Both the position numbers and the translations under genes were made by a program. The notes beneath the pieces were generated by a model. It saw only the letters and a list, made by a program, of their open reading frames with translations. It was not told where the DNA came from and ran no database searches. From Oikopleura dioica (taxonomy: Eukaryota > Chordata > Appendicularia > Copelata > Oikopleuridae), in the NCBI GenBank assembly GCA_907165135.1, contig OU015568.1, positions 12,284,501 through 12,348,500 on the forward strand: a stretch of DNA of 64,000 nt. Reading direction: 5' to 3'. Below, one piece after another: positions 29,781 through 40,894 of this stretch; positions within the stretch are counted from its first letter, which is position 1, and every line of letters starts with the position of its first letter.

Positions 29781-32116
29781 CTAGTGAAGAGTTAAAGAAT
29801 ATGCTTGGGGAAGAAGATGCCACTTTTCTGTTTCCATATTGAATTGCTCATTTGCTAAAGTAATAAACTCGTTGTTGTCACCATAATAGACATAATTGTT
29901 GTAACAGTTGTAGCATTCATTCATCATTGAGCAAGAAGCGTAGTAAGGTCGGTCGAGAGGAATTCTGATTTGCGAGCCAGAATGGTCGATGAGGGTGTTT
30001 TGGAGGATGAATTCGCAGTTTACGACTCGGTCGAGCACCATTTGATGGAAAATTATTGATCCGTCTGGATTTTGGTAGGCGCCTGTCACGGTCAGAGGTC
30101 GGGTGAAAGTGAAGTTTTGGTGGAGTAGTACTTAAATTGTTAACAAAAAGGATTATGAAATGATAAGGGTACCCCCTTTCGTCACACCTTTTACGAAATT
30201 GAAATCGCCATGAACCACGTCAGACATGTTCATGATAGATTCCCAACCACTTTCACTCAAATAAGTTTCAAATTTTAGTCTTTTGAGAAGCAACTCAATT
30301 TCGTTTTCTTGAAATTCCTGCTCTTCGAATTTCGGATTAAGATTAAATCCAGCCAAACTCCGCGGATAAATAACCATTGTCAAAATAATGAAAATTTTTT
30401 CAAGAGTAAAACATCTTTCCATTTCTAATTCATCAGCTTTCAAATCATTCTTGATGGCCCATCTCAAAAGAACTGCGACTGAGATGGGGACACAGAGATT
30501 GGTTTCTTTTTGGTTTAAAACATTTTTCGTCAGATTTTTAAAATCGACATTGATTTGTCTTGTGAGTATTTGTTTAAGATTAGCCATTGCTGAAGATTTA
30601 GTCAGATTTGGATCGTCAAAGGAAAGCTGACGAGACGTGTTTTTTAAGGAAATAACTTTTGACATGTTGCGAATTTCGTAGACTGATGGAGAGTAGTATG
30701 AAAGCCACTCAGCACAACAAGCCTACCAGACATTTTTCTTATTGAGGGCTTGAAAATAGACTCACCTCCAATTCCTTTTTGACTATTTCTTTTTCGTGCT
30801 TTTCTATAGGATTGAATAGAAGAGCCCACGCTGTTTTCCATTCGCAAAGTACGAAAACATGTGTTGGTGATCCGGACGGAAGGGCGTTGTTAATAAGTTG
30901 AAGGTTTCCCGAAAAAGCAGCAGTTCCTGCGTCTTATCAGCACAGTGTTATAATTTCAACAAATCTTGAAAACTTACATAAAAATTGATAATCTCTATAT
31001 TTGCTCCCTCTCCTTGCATAACCCATTTCACGATAGCTCCTTCTTCCTGTTTTCTCTTCAATAATACCAAAGTCAATCACTTTGGCTACTCCTTTGTCTA
31101 ATAAAATATTTTCCGGCTTCTGATCGTGATGTAAGATTCCAATTTTCTCCAGATATTGTTGTCCTCTTATAACTCCTATCGCTATGTTCTTCCTTTCTTC
31201 CAAATTTAAATTTTCTTTTGCCAATTTTCTTCTCAAGTCGGAGTCACAACTTTCCATAATTGTTATCCATCCTATGCAGTCTTCTCTCTCCTTGTCATTT
31301 TTTAAGAAGATCTCGATGTTGACGAAATTTTTAATTACATTTCGATGAAATGGAATAACGTCTGCGTCGTCGGTTGTCATGTCTTTTGCAATTTTATAAT
31401 CTAAAAATCAGCCTCTACCGAATCATAAAGATATTACCTTTCGAAAGATGAATATCGAATTCAACCTCTTCGTCCTTCGTAAACAGCGCCGAATCGAAAG
31501 CTTGCACCCGAACAGCAACTTCCAAGCCTCCATCTGAGTTTCTCCATTTTTCCATTTGAAATTTTTCTTTAAGAACAATTGCCTCTCCTCCAGCAGAGAT
31601 AATATTCTGTTGCAGAGATTTATCGAGGATCCATTCTCCAGTTTCTTCTTTTAATTCTGATCGTTGAATTCTGCGTCCTTTCAACTGTGGATTTTTCTCT
31701 AAGATACAATTTTGAAAAAATGTAGTTTTCCATTCTTCTTTGTGCCATCCATTATCAATTTTTCCTGTATTTTCTCCAAAACTAACCTCCTTCCATTCAG
31801 CACAACCATCATCTTTAAATTCGCTTCTCTCCACCGACAAAATTAATCGGTCCAAATCATCTCTGCTCGTCGTTCTTTTTAATTTCTTTTCAAAATCTTG
31901 TAGCCATTTCTCAACAGCTTCTTTTGTCAAGTCTCTTGGATACGCTGTCACTTGCATTTCATGAGATAAATACTTTGCTGAGTGACAGTATTTCTAATCT
32001 TTGCACAACGAACTTGTTTCTATTGTAAAACGCACCTCAATTGCAATCATTCGTTTGTTTTCTGACGTCATATGGCTGGTTATGCCCGTTTTCTCAAACA
32101 ATTCTCCCGTTCTCAT
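29781..32116 (-). CDS. protein kinase domain fused to a papain-like cysteine-protease domain
   Basis: Start tentatively ATG 32116 (MRTGELFEKTGITSHMTSEN). N-terminal 150 residues are helical and unassigned (RDLTKEAVEKWLQDFEKKLK). Kinase: ISAGGEAIVLKEKF (glycine loop), LEVAVRVQAFD (Lys position is Arg), WITIMESCDSDLRRKL (hinge), catalytic loop GILHHDQKPENILLD, metal loop VIDFGIIEE. The segment after it (GSPTHVFVLCEWKTAWALLF) resembles the C-lobe. The C-terminal part reads ETNLCVPISVAVLLRWAIKN, GSIIFHQMVLDRVVNCEFIL and QNT. This places Cys, His and Asn in the order and context of papain-like (C1) active sites. End SLTLH at 29781. Introns about 31406-31441, 30112-30152, 30905-30950. One splice near 30720-30790 is unresolved. 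The kinase is certain; the protease-like fold is inferred. Confidence 0.62.
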
Positions 32117-32433
32117 TTCCAAGCCCAGGTAATTTTTTTGAAAATAGGTGTACGCGTACGTATCTTTCTATTACAAAAAATTATTCTATCAAAGCTAAGA
32201 TGACTCCTCATTGATTTCATCTTTGTTAGCCGCAACAAAATTAAACTGCTATAAATATTTTGCTCTTTTATGAAATTATCAACTGCCAGTATTGCAGAAT
32301 TGGCAACTCTTAGTGATTCTCTAGAATAAAAAGTAGCGTACGAATCAATATTAAAATAAAGCTCATGTTTGAGTTTTGTCAGAGACCGAAACAGAGCTTT
32401 TTTCTGAATCCAGATGAGAATACCTTTTGGGAT

Positions 32434-32932
32434 ATGGACATGGAAAGACCTGTCTATCTTCCACTCCTTCTTTTTCAAGTTGGGATCGGGCTTGTTCATG
32501 TAATATTCTTCATTTGGTTCTGGTATACGCACATTTACAAGGTATTTTGAGGAAAATCTACGTTCATTATATGTAAATTTTAGAAAAATACAGAGAAGAA
32601 AGTCCTTGGCGAGTCTCTCGGAGCAGTACCGCCAAAAAAATCGTCAAAACTAGGACAAAAAGAAGCCGAAAAATCGCGAACGTCGAAAGAAGATGTCCGA
32701 ATAAAAATTGATACAGACTCTGAAGAGCTTTCAGGGATTCCGCCAGCGCCATCAGCTGCTCAAATTCGTCAGCGGATTTTGAAGAAACAAGCGAAGAAAA
32801 TGGTTAGCAAAAATCTTAAAGCAAACATTATCAATAATTTAGCGGAGAGCGATGCGAGAGGCAAGAAAAAGGGCGAAGTACGAAAAACTGAAAGAAGCTC
32901 AAGATCAATATGGCACTTTCTCTGACACGTAA
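32434..32932 (+). CDS. small single-pass membrane protein with basic cytoplasmic tail
   Basis: Exons 32434-32541, 32584-32802, 32843-32932, with introns of 42 and 40 nt, all GT-AG and in phase. ATG 32434 (MDMERPVYLP) is followed at once by a membrane segment LLLFQVGIGLVHVIFFIWFW, then YTHIYK and a long charged tail rich in Lys/Glu/Ser (KKSSKLGQKEAEKSRTSKED, SGIPPAPSAAQIRQRI, RRAMREARKRAKYEKLKEAQ). About 138 residues, probably signal-anchored with a helical C-terminal half. Family not recognised. The antisense open frame across exon 1 has no splice support. AATAAA-like signals at about 32933 and 32981. Confidence 0.7.
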
Positions 32933-33215
32933 CAATAAATTTATTATCTGCTTCTCTTTTTCAAGTTTTCTTGCTTTATTTTTCAATAAAAATTGCTTTT
33001 TTACCAGCCCGAGGATATTTATCATATTTTGAGCAGCAGACAGCAAAGAAAGAAGGTAGGATAATGATCCCAATTATGATTCAATTTTCGTCAAGTCGAT
33101 GGCGATTGAATTATTCGGCGAATAATTTTCTCTTGTCCTTGGAGCCTCTCCTGTCCTCGTCCTTTTTTTTCTTCCCGAGTTGATGAGAGATCCACCGCCG
33201 TGAAGAAGTTGGGAA

Positions 33216-36200
33216 ATGGATAAGATTAGCGTTGATCTGAGCGGATTATCCGCCGAGGAAATACTCAAGATCAACTCGGTCCTGGAGAGGAATGAGAAAG
33301 TCCGGCGACAGGAGAGCCAAAGATGCAGACAGATTAAATTTGCGACTTTTGCAAATAAGAGGGACTTTCAAAGGATTAGCAGGTTTTCTTCATGATTGCA
33401 TAAGAGGATTTTTTTGAGCTTCAAACGATAATTAATTTTAAAATACAACTTTTGGGAATGGAAATAACTCTATTTCGAATCAGAAATACCGTTATTTTTT
33501 CATTACAGTTGGATTTTAAGGGCGACTGGAGACTGGTTCAGCACGTTGAAAAAATCACGTGAAAGCGACAATTCCATCGGCGGCTCTAAATCGAGTTTGT
33601 GGAGCGGCGGTCTGGCCTCATCGATTCCGAATCCCTTGTATCACAATTCGCTGAACAAAGCCAACTCGACAGTCCCAGATAATTATCCAGTTCCAACGCC
33701 GAGAGCGAGTCCCCGGCAAAATCCACCTTCAGCGGAGTTGAATTCTCCTGGCGCCTCTATTATCGGAAGAATTCGGGAACTGGAGGTCAAGAGAAAGGGT
33801 AATTTCAAAAAAGAAGATCAGAAGAGAAATCAACGAACAAACCTAGCGTCAGAGAGGCCAAAATCTGAGCCGTACAAGGAATGATTTCAATAATATCAGA
33901 ATTTTTTTTCTGAAAGACGGAAAAACCGGGACTTTCGATTGCAACCCAGGATAAATAAAAATTTGTGAGTTCTAATGAATATTGAAATCGAACAAGCTGA
34001 ATGGTTATTCAAAGGCTGAGTTAGTAATAAATTGATTAAATAAATAATTCTTGCCACGATTAACTGTAACGTTGCCCAAAGCTTTCGATTAAAAATCATC
34101 ATCAACTCTCGTCACAGTTGAGCTCTTCTGAATCAACAAGGCCGTCTTCAAACAACACAAAAATCGTCAGTGACAATTCTGATCAGGAGAGGGGTTTCTA
34201 CCTTCAGATAAATAAATCTGCGGAATACAGAAATAGATAGCCCGATTTTAAGCGGCGACGATCTGTACACTTCAACTCGGACGACAGCGGAATGCCGCAA
34301 GAGTACACCGATACGCCCCTGGAGACCCCCTCTGGTAAGCTAGAGATTATTTTTCTTATTTAAAATGAATGCTGCTACCCGCAGGAGTAAACATTTTTAA
34401 GACAGAGGACTGCTCCAGGCTCAATCAGATCTCGGCGAAATCATTACAGGATAACGGTGATTTTTCCATTTTGGAAGTTAATTTCGACAAAAAGTGAAGT
34501 TAATTGCCGATTTTGGTGATCCTTATTGATTATATTACGCGCTTTTCTTCTGCAATAGAGTTTTTGGCAGTTATTGAACAAGTAAATCAACCGTGATTAA
34601 AGAACTCGACGAAAAATTATCACAAGGTAAGCCTTAAATTGTAGCTAAAAATAATTAAAAACTTTGAGATGTCGCGAAAAAATAATTAGTTTCGACTTAT
34701 TGTATATAGAAAATTTGAAATACCTTAAAAAATGTTCTTTCGAGACTTTTTTGTTGACCGTTATTTTTTAGGTCGCCCACTTCCTCCTCCTCGGCCAAGT
34801 TTGGAGCGCAGAACTCCTGAAAATTCGAAATCTCGTCGACCCTCCTCCTCCGTTAAAAGTAGAAAAGCGTCAAGGACGCCGCAGATTGAAGCGTCTCTGA
34901 TCGAAGAAGACCACAGAACTAAACGGCAAACACCACTAGTGAAGGAAAATGACACTCGAGAGGGCAGTTCATCACAATTCGATGAAGGGGAACAACGGCG
35001 TACAGAAGAAGCGACATCAGCAGAACCTGCTTTTGCTCAGTCATGCGTAAGGAACAGTTCTAAGAGAGAGAAGTTTTGGGGGGATTCTTCCTTGATTTCA
35101 GTGCATTCATTAAACCAGTTAAGAATTTTTTGTATAAATATCGCACCTACATGCTCTGTCGAAATAGAGGTTTCTAAGCCTTTATTTCGTAATGGCCCAA
35201 AAGCAGTAAATAATAAATACCGAAGGAATTAAAAACCACCTCACGCACATTTATGGCTCCAAAAGAGAGACATGGAAAGAATAACCCTTCAAAATGATAA
35301 TACTCGAGAACTCGAAATTCAGCAGCGAGAGTCAAAATCAGAATCAGAATTCACAAGACATGGAAATTTACAAAAATGGAACATTGGCGCACTCAGAAAG
35401 TATTTGTTCATTTGGATCTGCGAAAAGTGGGGATGAAGAAGCGCTGGGGCAGATTGCATTTTCGCTGAAATTTGACTTTGAAGATGGAAACAAACTCATT
35501 TTCAATGTTGTCGACTGTGTTGATATTCCTCCAGTTCCGCTCGCTAACCATCCTTATATAAAAGGTATGAACGGTTCAGGTGGCAGATTTTATCCTCTTT
35601 TAGTGTATTTGATGCCAGATAAAGTAAAGAAAAAGACAAAAGTTGCTAGTAATCGTCATCGGGAAGGATCTGAAATTTTCAATTTCTAAAGCTGTTTTGT
35701 ACTCTTCCTTGATTTCAAAGCCAAATCCGTAAAAGCCACCGCTCGCCCGTCTTCAACGCGATGCTAAACTTCCAAGTAGACGTGATGAAAATGTCCTCCA
35801 AATATCTTCAAATTCAATTATGGGACCTCAACCCTCTCGGCCGCAATCAGCTCCTGAGCGGCTTAAACATCGAATTAGAACAATTGGAAAACTACACGCA
35901 GCTCAATTATCACAATCTTCTCAGGCCCGACCTGATTCTGCCAAAGTCAGGGCTCAGAGTTTATTTATTTATGAGAGAAGTGAATTTTAATTAGCAGCCC
36001 ATTTAAGTCAAGCGCCCTGACATTGTCGTACCGAGGGACTATTCGATTCGCGCTCAGATACAATCCAGATGAAAAGACACTCGAAGCCGTAGCAGTCAGG
36101 TACGCTTATTTACCTTAGCCACTGCGCTTGAAAGACTCCTAGTGGTGAAAATCTGGCTGTTTCCGCGACCTGGCCGTATGTAAAAGTCCACATATTCCCC

Positions 36201-36621
36201 GGCATCCGAGGCAAACAAAAAGGCCCCGCCCAGAATAAACCGTCAGCGCTGAACCCAGAATTCAATCATTTATTCACCTTTAACTCAATGCGAAAGTCAA
36301 TAATGGCCGAGTCTGGCATACACATTAGGTATTATTATTCACGACTGAAAGTTGTCGAGATGAATATTTAAGTTGCTTCAACTCTGAAAGTATACGTGGC
36401 GACCGGCTGATAGGAAACTGTAGGATAGGGCCTCACTGTTGTTTGCCTTTGGAAGAATTGCCGACGGGCCCAAGGCCGGAGAATCTTATTTGGACGCAGA
36501 TTCAAGAAGGTGAGACTCACCCACGTGACTTCTTTGGCCATTTCTAGGTCCGAATAAATGGCATTATATCAACTTGGAAATGAACCTCAACAAATACACC
36601 GATGTTATCCCCAATGGATAA
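33216..36621 (+). CDS. synaptotagmin-like protein (SYTL/Slp, Rab27-effector type) with two C2 domains
   Basis: ATG 33216. The N-terminal Rab-binding helix DLSGLSAEEILKINSVLERN and EKVRRQESQRCRQI matches the Slp homology domain, and exon 2 (33509 on) gives ATGDWFSTLKKS (SHD2-like W-F). The middle is a Ser/Pro/Arg-rich linker over several exons (VPTPRASPRQNPPSAELNSP; RPLPPPRPSLERRTPENSKS). C2A: GQIAFSLKFDFEDGNKLIFN, HPYIK, VYLMPDKVKKKTK, HRSPVFNAMLNFQVDVMKMS, LQIQLWDLNPLGRNQLL. C2B: TLSYRGTIRFALRYNPDEKT, WPYVKVHIFPGIRGKQKG, SALNPEFNHLFTF, IRGDRLIGNCRIG, GPNKWHYINLEMNLNKYTD. Stop TAA 36619-36621. Slp proteins tether secretory vesicles via Rab27 and bind phospholipid. Classical Asp calcium ligands look incomplete. 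One intron near 35642-35720 does not resolve in phase. Confidence 0.82.
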
Positions 36622-37013
36622 CGCAAGCTTAGAATATTGATATCAAATACTGTATATTGCTTTTTCTCGTTCAAGCTCGATATTTCTGCCCATATTTCAT
36701 TCCGACAAAAATACAACACGATGCCTCTCAAATACAGAAATACTTTTTTGAGCATTCTCGCATTTGGGAAATTTCACGGATAATATACGGCTGATGGAAC
36801 GGTACTTAGGGATGCTCCGGTTGGCATTTGCTCGATTTCAAATCGTCCATCGGTCGCTAGAATAGAATTAGTTCGCTCACGTTTTCGGTAGGCGCGGTAG
36901 ATGAAGATGCAGAATGTTTCTGTTCTATTCATGCTTTGATCAAATATTGAATCTGCTTGATTAAAAACTGCTTCACTCTCATGACTTCATATTCATAATA
37001 GTGAGAAAATTTA
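36622..37013. other. intergenic, no gene
   Basis: Short AT-rich region between the SYTL gene and the next plus-strand frame. No convincing feature. Confidence 0.35.
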
Positions 37014-37598
37014 TTGAAAGTCATGTCAAGCGACAGAGAATCCATTATTGAAAATCCTGAGTTCGAGTTCACTGAAACCAGTAGAAAGACGGTGACCAAT
37101 CTTCAGCTCGAAAATCAGTCGAAGAACGAAAATTCTGAAACCGATCTTTCTGCGAATAATGACATTCAGTTGTTCTTAAAAGGCATAGAATCTGGATGTG
37201 GTACATATAAGTTTGAGTATCTTTATCCAGAACCAAATGAAGAGCATTATTTCGAAAGAAAGAATGCTGCCGGGGCGACAATTTTTTTGCCAAAAGAATT
37301 TCACAAAGAAAGCCATAAGAGGGTCGTTTTCGGAAATTGTTATTTTAAAACATTTATCAAAATCAATAACAATGAAAAGCTCGATGTTGTCCTGGAGATA
37401 CTAACTCCATATAACTTGAAATTAAAGCTCGATGCTACATTTAACGGCTCGTTTAAAATGCGAAATAAAAAAAGAACTGAACGTTACGATGGTAAATCAC
37501 TCAATGTGTTTCACAAGATTATTGAAATACCGGCCGAGTCCGATTTTGGACCTGAAGGATTCTCTGTTACTTGGACTGCGACTACCACGTCTAGATGA
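37014..37598 (+). CDS. hypothetical protein, single exon
   Basis: 194-residue open frame, start MKVMSSDRESIIENPEFEF (ATG 37014; the in-frame ATG at 37023 is equally possible), end TATTTSR. The first 60 residues are acidic and disordered-looking. The rest alternates short hydrophobic strands with charged turns (YPEPNEEHYFERKNAAGATI, KRVVFGNCYFKTFIKINNNE, LDVVLEILTPYNLKLKLDA, GFSVTWTATTT), suggesting an all-beta cytosolic domain. No signal peptide, membrane segment or catalytic motif. Family not recognised; possibly lineage-specific. Confidence 0.5.
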   Translation: MKVMSSDRESIIENPEFEFTETSRKTVTNLQLENQSKNENSETDLSANNDIQLFLKGIESGCGTYKFEYLYPEPNEEHYFERKNAAGATIFLPKEFHKESHKRVVFGNCYFKTFIKINNNEKLDVVLEILTPYNLKLKLDATFNGSFKMRNKKRTERYDGKSLNVFHKIIEIPAESDFGPEGFSVTWTATTTSR

Positions 37599-37990
37599 GC
37601 CTGAAATTACGCCTGTTTCCTTTTATTATCAAAGTTCTGTCAATAAACTCCATCTTACAAAAGTTTTCAGAAGCATTATAAAGTATAAAAATCCAGAGGC
37701 AGTTGATTAACTCACGGGGGATTAAAATGTATAATCCATGATGCATTCTGACCGAGTCTATTGATCCTTGAGGGCGATCGATTTTGTCCCATTCAGTCCG
37801 AATCAAGGCTCTCTGTTGCTTTCACAGGGCTCCAGAAAGAGAGTTCTGCCCCTCAATTTGTCCGATACAAAAATGGAAGAGAAAATTGAAGTAAGTTAGA
37901 AACCAGAAATAGCAGTAAATAAAGGGCAAATATAAAAGAGAAATAGAAATTTGCAAAACAAGAAACGTGTTTTAAAATATTGCTAAGGGG

Positions 37991-38710
37991 ATGTACTCGT
38001 CTTTCCTGAACCAAGTTCGGAGTTTTGAAAACAGGATGGGAGAAATTATGGCAGGTTTTACATCGATGTTTGACTCTCCCACTCTCGACCCGTAAGTTCC
38101 AGCAAAAGTGTTAATGTTTTTCCCGTTGTAAGATGAAAATAGTCGGATTAAAAATTAAGTGGTTTCTTCCCGGCTCCTCCAAAAGTTTACATCGACAACG
38201 ACCTTGGACGGCAAACATTTCGTAAGTTGCGATTCCCAGTTTCAACAAATCGCCCGTTTTGTTCCTTTCTCGCCTAATAAAGTGCCAATAATGCCGAGCG
38301 CCGAATTACAAAGTAATCCCTTTTTCAAGTTATCCGCACACAGAAGCCCTTGGTGAGCGAGCCTGTTGAATCTGATTGGATCGATGGAAGGGTAAGCTGT
38401 TTACGATGATAATTGAAAAATAATTATAATGATGATTGAATTAGATTATTTCGTGGATTCCCGGAGATCAGGCGGTATGTTGCTTTATAAGTTGTTATCG
38501 CTCTAACCCTAACCCATAAATTCTGGCAGGTTTTGGGCTGTTCATAAATCAAAAGTTTATTTTTATCCTCATAATTGTCAAAGCTCCGTCTTGAGTTAAA
38601 TGAGTTTCTAGCGGATCAATGGATTTGCACGATTCAACCCAAATTTCATCGATGAATCTGGAACACCCAAATTTGTCTCGATTCCTGAAACGGCTCAGGA
38701 GCGGTTTTAA
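37991..38710 (+). CDS. uncharacterised multi-exon protein
   Basis: ATG 37991 (MYSSFLNQVRSFENRMGEIM, AGFTSMFDSPTLDP), intron GTAAGTTCC...TTAAG to about 38158, then GFFPAPPKVYIDNDLGRQTF. After an unresolved junction comes KPLVSEPVESDWIDGR, an intron, IISWIPGDQA, a GT-AG intron of about 137 nt (it includes CTAACCCTAACCC), and the last exon RINGFARFNPNFIDESGTPK, ending AQERF at TAA 38708-38710. The uninterrupted last exon and matching phases argue it is real. No domain is recognised; no clear signal peptide. Confidence 0.45.
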
Positions 38711-38849
38711 TTCAACAAATTAAATATATCTTCCTTGACAACCTGCCAAATTGCTTGTTAGGGGAACACAGTCCCCCATTTGCTAAAAATGTGTATTTGT
38801 CTGTAATCACAAAAGGCAAAACAGAAAAGAAAACCTTGCTCGAAGAAAA

Positions 38850-39575
38850 GTGTATTATGCGGACCCGATGATGCGTTCAGGCCGGTTGCAATTGAAATAT
38901 TTACTCAAAACAGCTCAATCTCCCGCAATTTCAATTTCATTTCGATATTTTTTCTATTTTCAATCGGAAAAATAAGTTGGTATCAGCTTCCTCTCATTGT
39001 GTACTCCTTCATTGGCATCATTTTCTTGATGATGACCTTTGTGTTGACAGGTGGGATGGGATTTTGTTGATGTAGAAATAGAATGGGGGAATCTTCACGA
39101 TGCGATTCTAGCGCTGCTCGTCCGGCGGAGGAAACTGAAAAGGTTGAGACGCGAACTTGGACCAGGAAAGGTTCTCAAAAAGATATTCAGGGGCTCAGTC
39201 ATGTTTACGTTTTAAAAATAAAACTTATCATACGGGGGTCCCTTAATCCTATCTAAATCTTAACCCAAGCGCTCCAAAATCAAGCCACATTTTCCCCAGT
39301 CACTGCCGAATCAATTTCCGTAACGGTCGAGAACAAAGGTAATCAACGATTGAAGCAAACGTCCATCGCTTTCCTCAAAAATTTAAATCTCAAGTTTGTC
39401 ACTGTAACACAAAATTCTAGCCGCGTTTGATGATGCCGACGCTCCACCTGACTACAGCATGGTGATGGATGCCAAAGGTTTGCCGCCTCATTCGCCGCCG
39501 GCTTACTCGAAAAATGAAGAAAAACGCGAAGAATTTAGGCGCGAGTTTAATTTTTGTTTTCATAAGAATTTGTAA
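38850..39575 (+). CDS. single-pass membrane protein with two PY motifs
   Basis: 5' end unresolved. The frame from about 38850 reads VLCGPDDAFRPVAIEIFTQ, then two hydrophobic stretches (NFISIFFLFSIG; WYQLPLIVYSFIGIIFLMMT), with the second as the main membrane segment. After intron 39051-39111: ALLVRRRKLKRLRRELGPGK, a strongly basic stop-transfer. Later exons: SPVTAESISVTVENK, then (intron about 39344-39420) AAFDDADAPPDYSMVMDAKG, LPPHSPPAYSKNEEKREEFR, stop TAA 39573-39575. PPDY and PPAY are WW-domain (Nedd4-type ubiquitin ligase) docking motifs, so endocytic regulation of a surface protein is plausible. Not assigned to a family. Confidence 0.5.
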
Positions 39576-39927
39576 TTTATTTCCTAAGTTCACGGAAATG
39601 CCGTATTCACGAAAACATATTATCAAACTCGAAGCTGAGCAGGGGCGAAAAGCCGCCGAATTCGCCGTGCGATTGATTAAATTATTTGTATTTCCAACAA
39701 CGATCTGTTCAAACGTGTTTGAGTTGTGTTGTTATCAGTATCGCCCCTCTTGAGAATTATCCCTTTCCGAAGGAAAAAGCAACATTGTAGTCTTGACTGG
39801 TTAAAAATACATATTTATTGTCAGCTCAATCAATTATGAGAATGATAGTCAACGGCTATTTTAAGATGGCGGACTTATTATCGTGTGTTTTCGATATAAA
39901 TATATTCTGATTTGTGATAGGTTAAAA

Positions 39928-40191
39928 ATGAACAAAATCAAGTATCTTAAAAATATTTATTCGTGAATATAATTGTTAATCTTGTGTACAGCATTCAGGC
40001 GTTTTTTGTCGCCTGAAAAACAATCAGTACAGTTATGGCTTATGTGGGGGCTTGCAATGTGGGGGATTGCAAGTGTTGTCTTGCCCTGTATTGAAAACGG
40101 TAGTCAAAATGAAACCAATTATAAAAAAGGACATAACGCTGGAAACATAGATTGTTATGGCTATGTCAAGACAACATTTCCATCGTTCTAA
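39928..40191 (+). CDS. small single-membrane-segment protein
   Basis: ATG 39928 (MNKIKYLKNIYS), GT-AG intron of 36 nt ending CATTCAG, then RFLSPEKQSVQLWLMWGLAM and WGIASVVLPCIENGS, stop TAA 40189-40191; about 75 residues. The short, basic N-terminus, one Trp-rich membrane segment and a polar tail recall small respiratory-complex subunits (for example the RFL-P start of UQCR11), but the match is too short to name it. Convergent with the next gene, 29 bp between stop codons. Confidence 0.5.
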
Positions 40192-40220
40192 AAACAAAAA
40201 ACTTGATTAATTAAAGACAT

Positions 40221-40894
40221 TCAATTTTTACGTTTTCGTTGAACGATCTTAAGGGCATCGTAAAGCTGTTCTTGCGTCCAATTGGTCTAAATAAAAACTG
40301 TTGATAGTAAAAATTCAAAATCTTACCACTTCCATTATCATTCGATCTTCTTCTGAAATAGGCATCCTCTCATTCCAAACAGGTTTAAAACAGAGTCTGA
40401 GGATAGGCTTCAGTGGGAATTTATAAAGTCGCATGTCATAACCATGGTAGAGCCAGCATTGCCGTCTCCAATCTATTTAAAAAATATTATTATTTCATTT
40501 CTTACAATTCTTCTTACAAGGAAGAATATTATAAATAAGATACGCAATCTCTTTTGGCTCTAGTTGCGAAATATCAACCCCAATATAACTGACATCTAGA
40601 TACTCTTCTCTGTATCCATCTTCAGTAGAATAGCTTCTATACAGACGGTGATTTTGAATCTCTCGGAAGAATCGCCGTAACATCTTTTTTCGCACTTCTA
40701 TATCTGCGCCTTTAGGAGCCCTTATTAGTGGTTTCACGATTTGTATTTAAACTATGACATAAAAACTATGAGTTAAAAAGCAAAGTGAGCCATGGAAAAC
40801 CAAAGGTCCTGAACTCCTTTTGAAGTTCGTTGAGATCTCCTCCGGAGTAACCGGACACTTCTGGAACATCAAGAACAGTTTGCTGTTCACTCAT
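40221..40894 (-). CDS. uncharacterised basic protein, multi-exon
   Basis: ATG 40894 (MSEQQTVLDVPEVSGYSGGD, LNELQKEFRTF), intron, then an exon from about 40737 (LIRAPKGADIEVRKKMLRRF, FREIQNHRLYRSYSTEDGYR, LDVSYIGVDISQLEPKEIAY). After another intron: DWRRQCWLYHGYDMRLYKFP, LKPILRLCFKPVWNERMPIS, EEDRMIMEV; then a 39-nt intron and TNWTQEQLYDALKIVQRKRK before stop 40221. Basic, aromatic-rich and without signal or membrane segment; a mitochondrial or ribonucleoprotein component is possible but not shown. The 5'-most junction (near 40740-40800) is not fully resolved. Confidence 0.5.

Noticed and set aside
32113-32532. 139-codon minus-strand frame opposite the small membrane-protein gene
   Set aside because: It overlaps three well-spliced plus-strand exons and lacks splice support; it is a shadow. 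The kinase gene start is better placed at about 32116.
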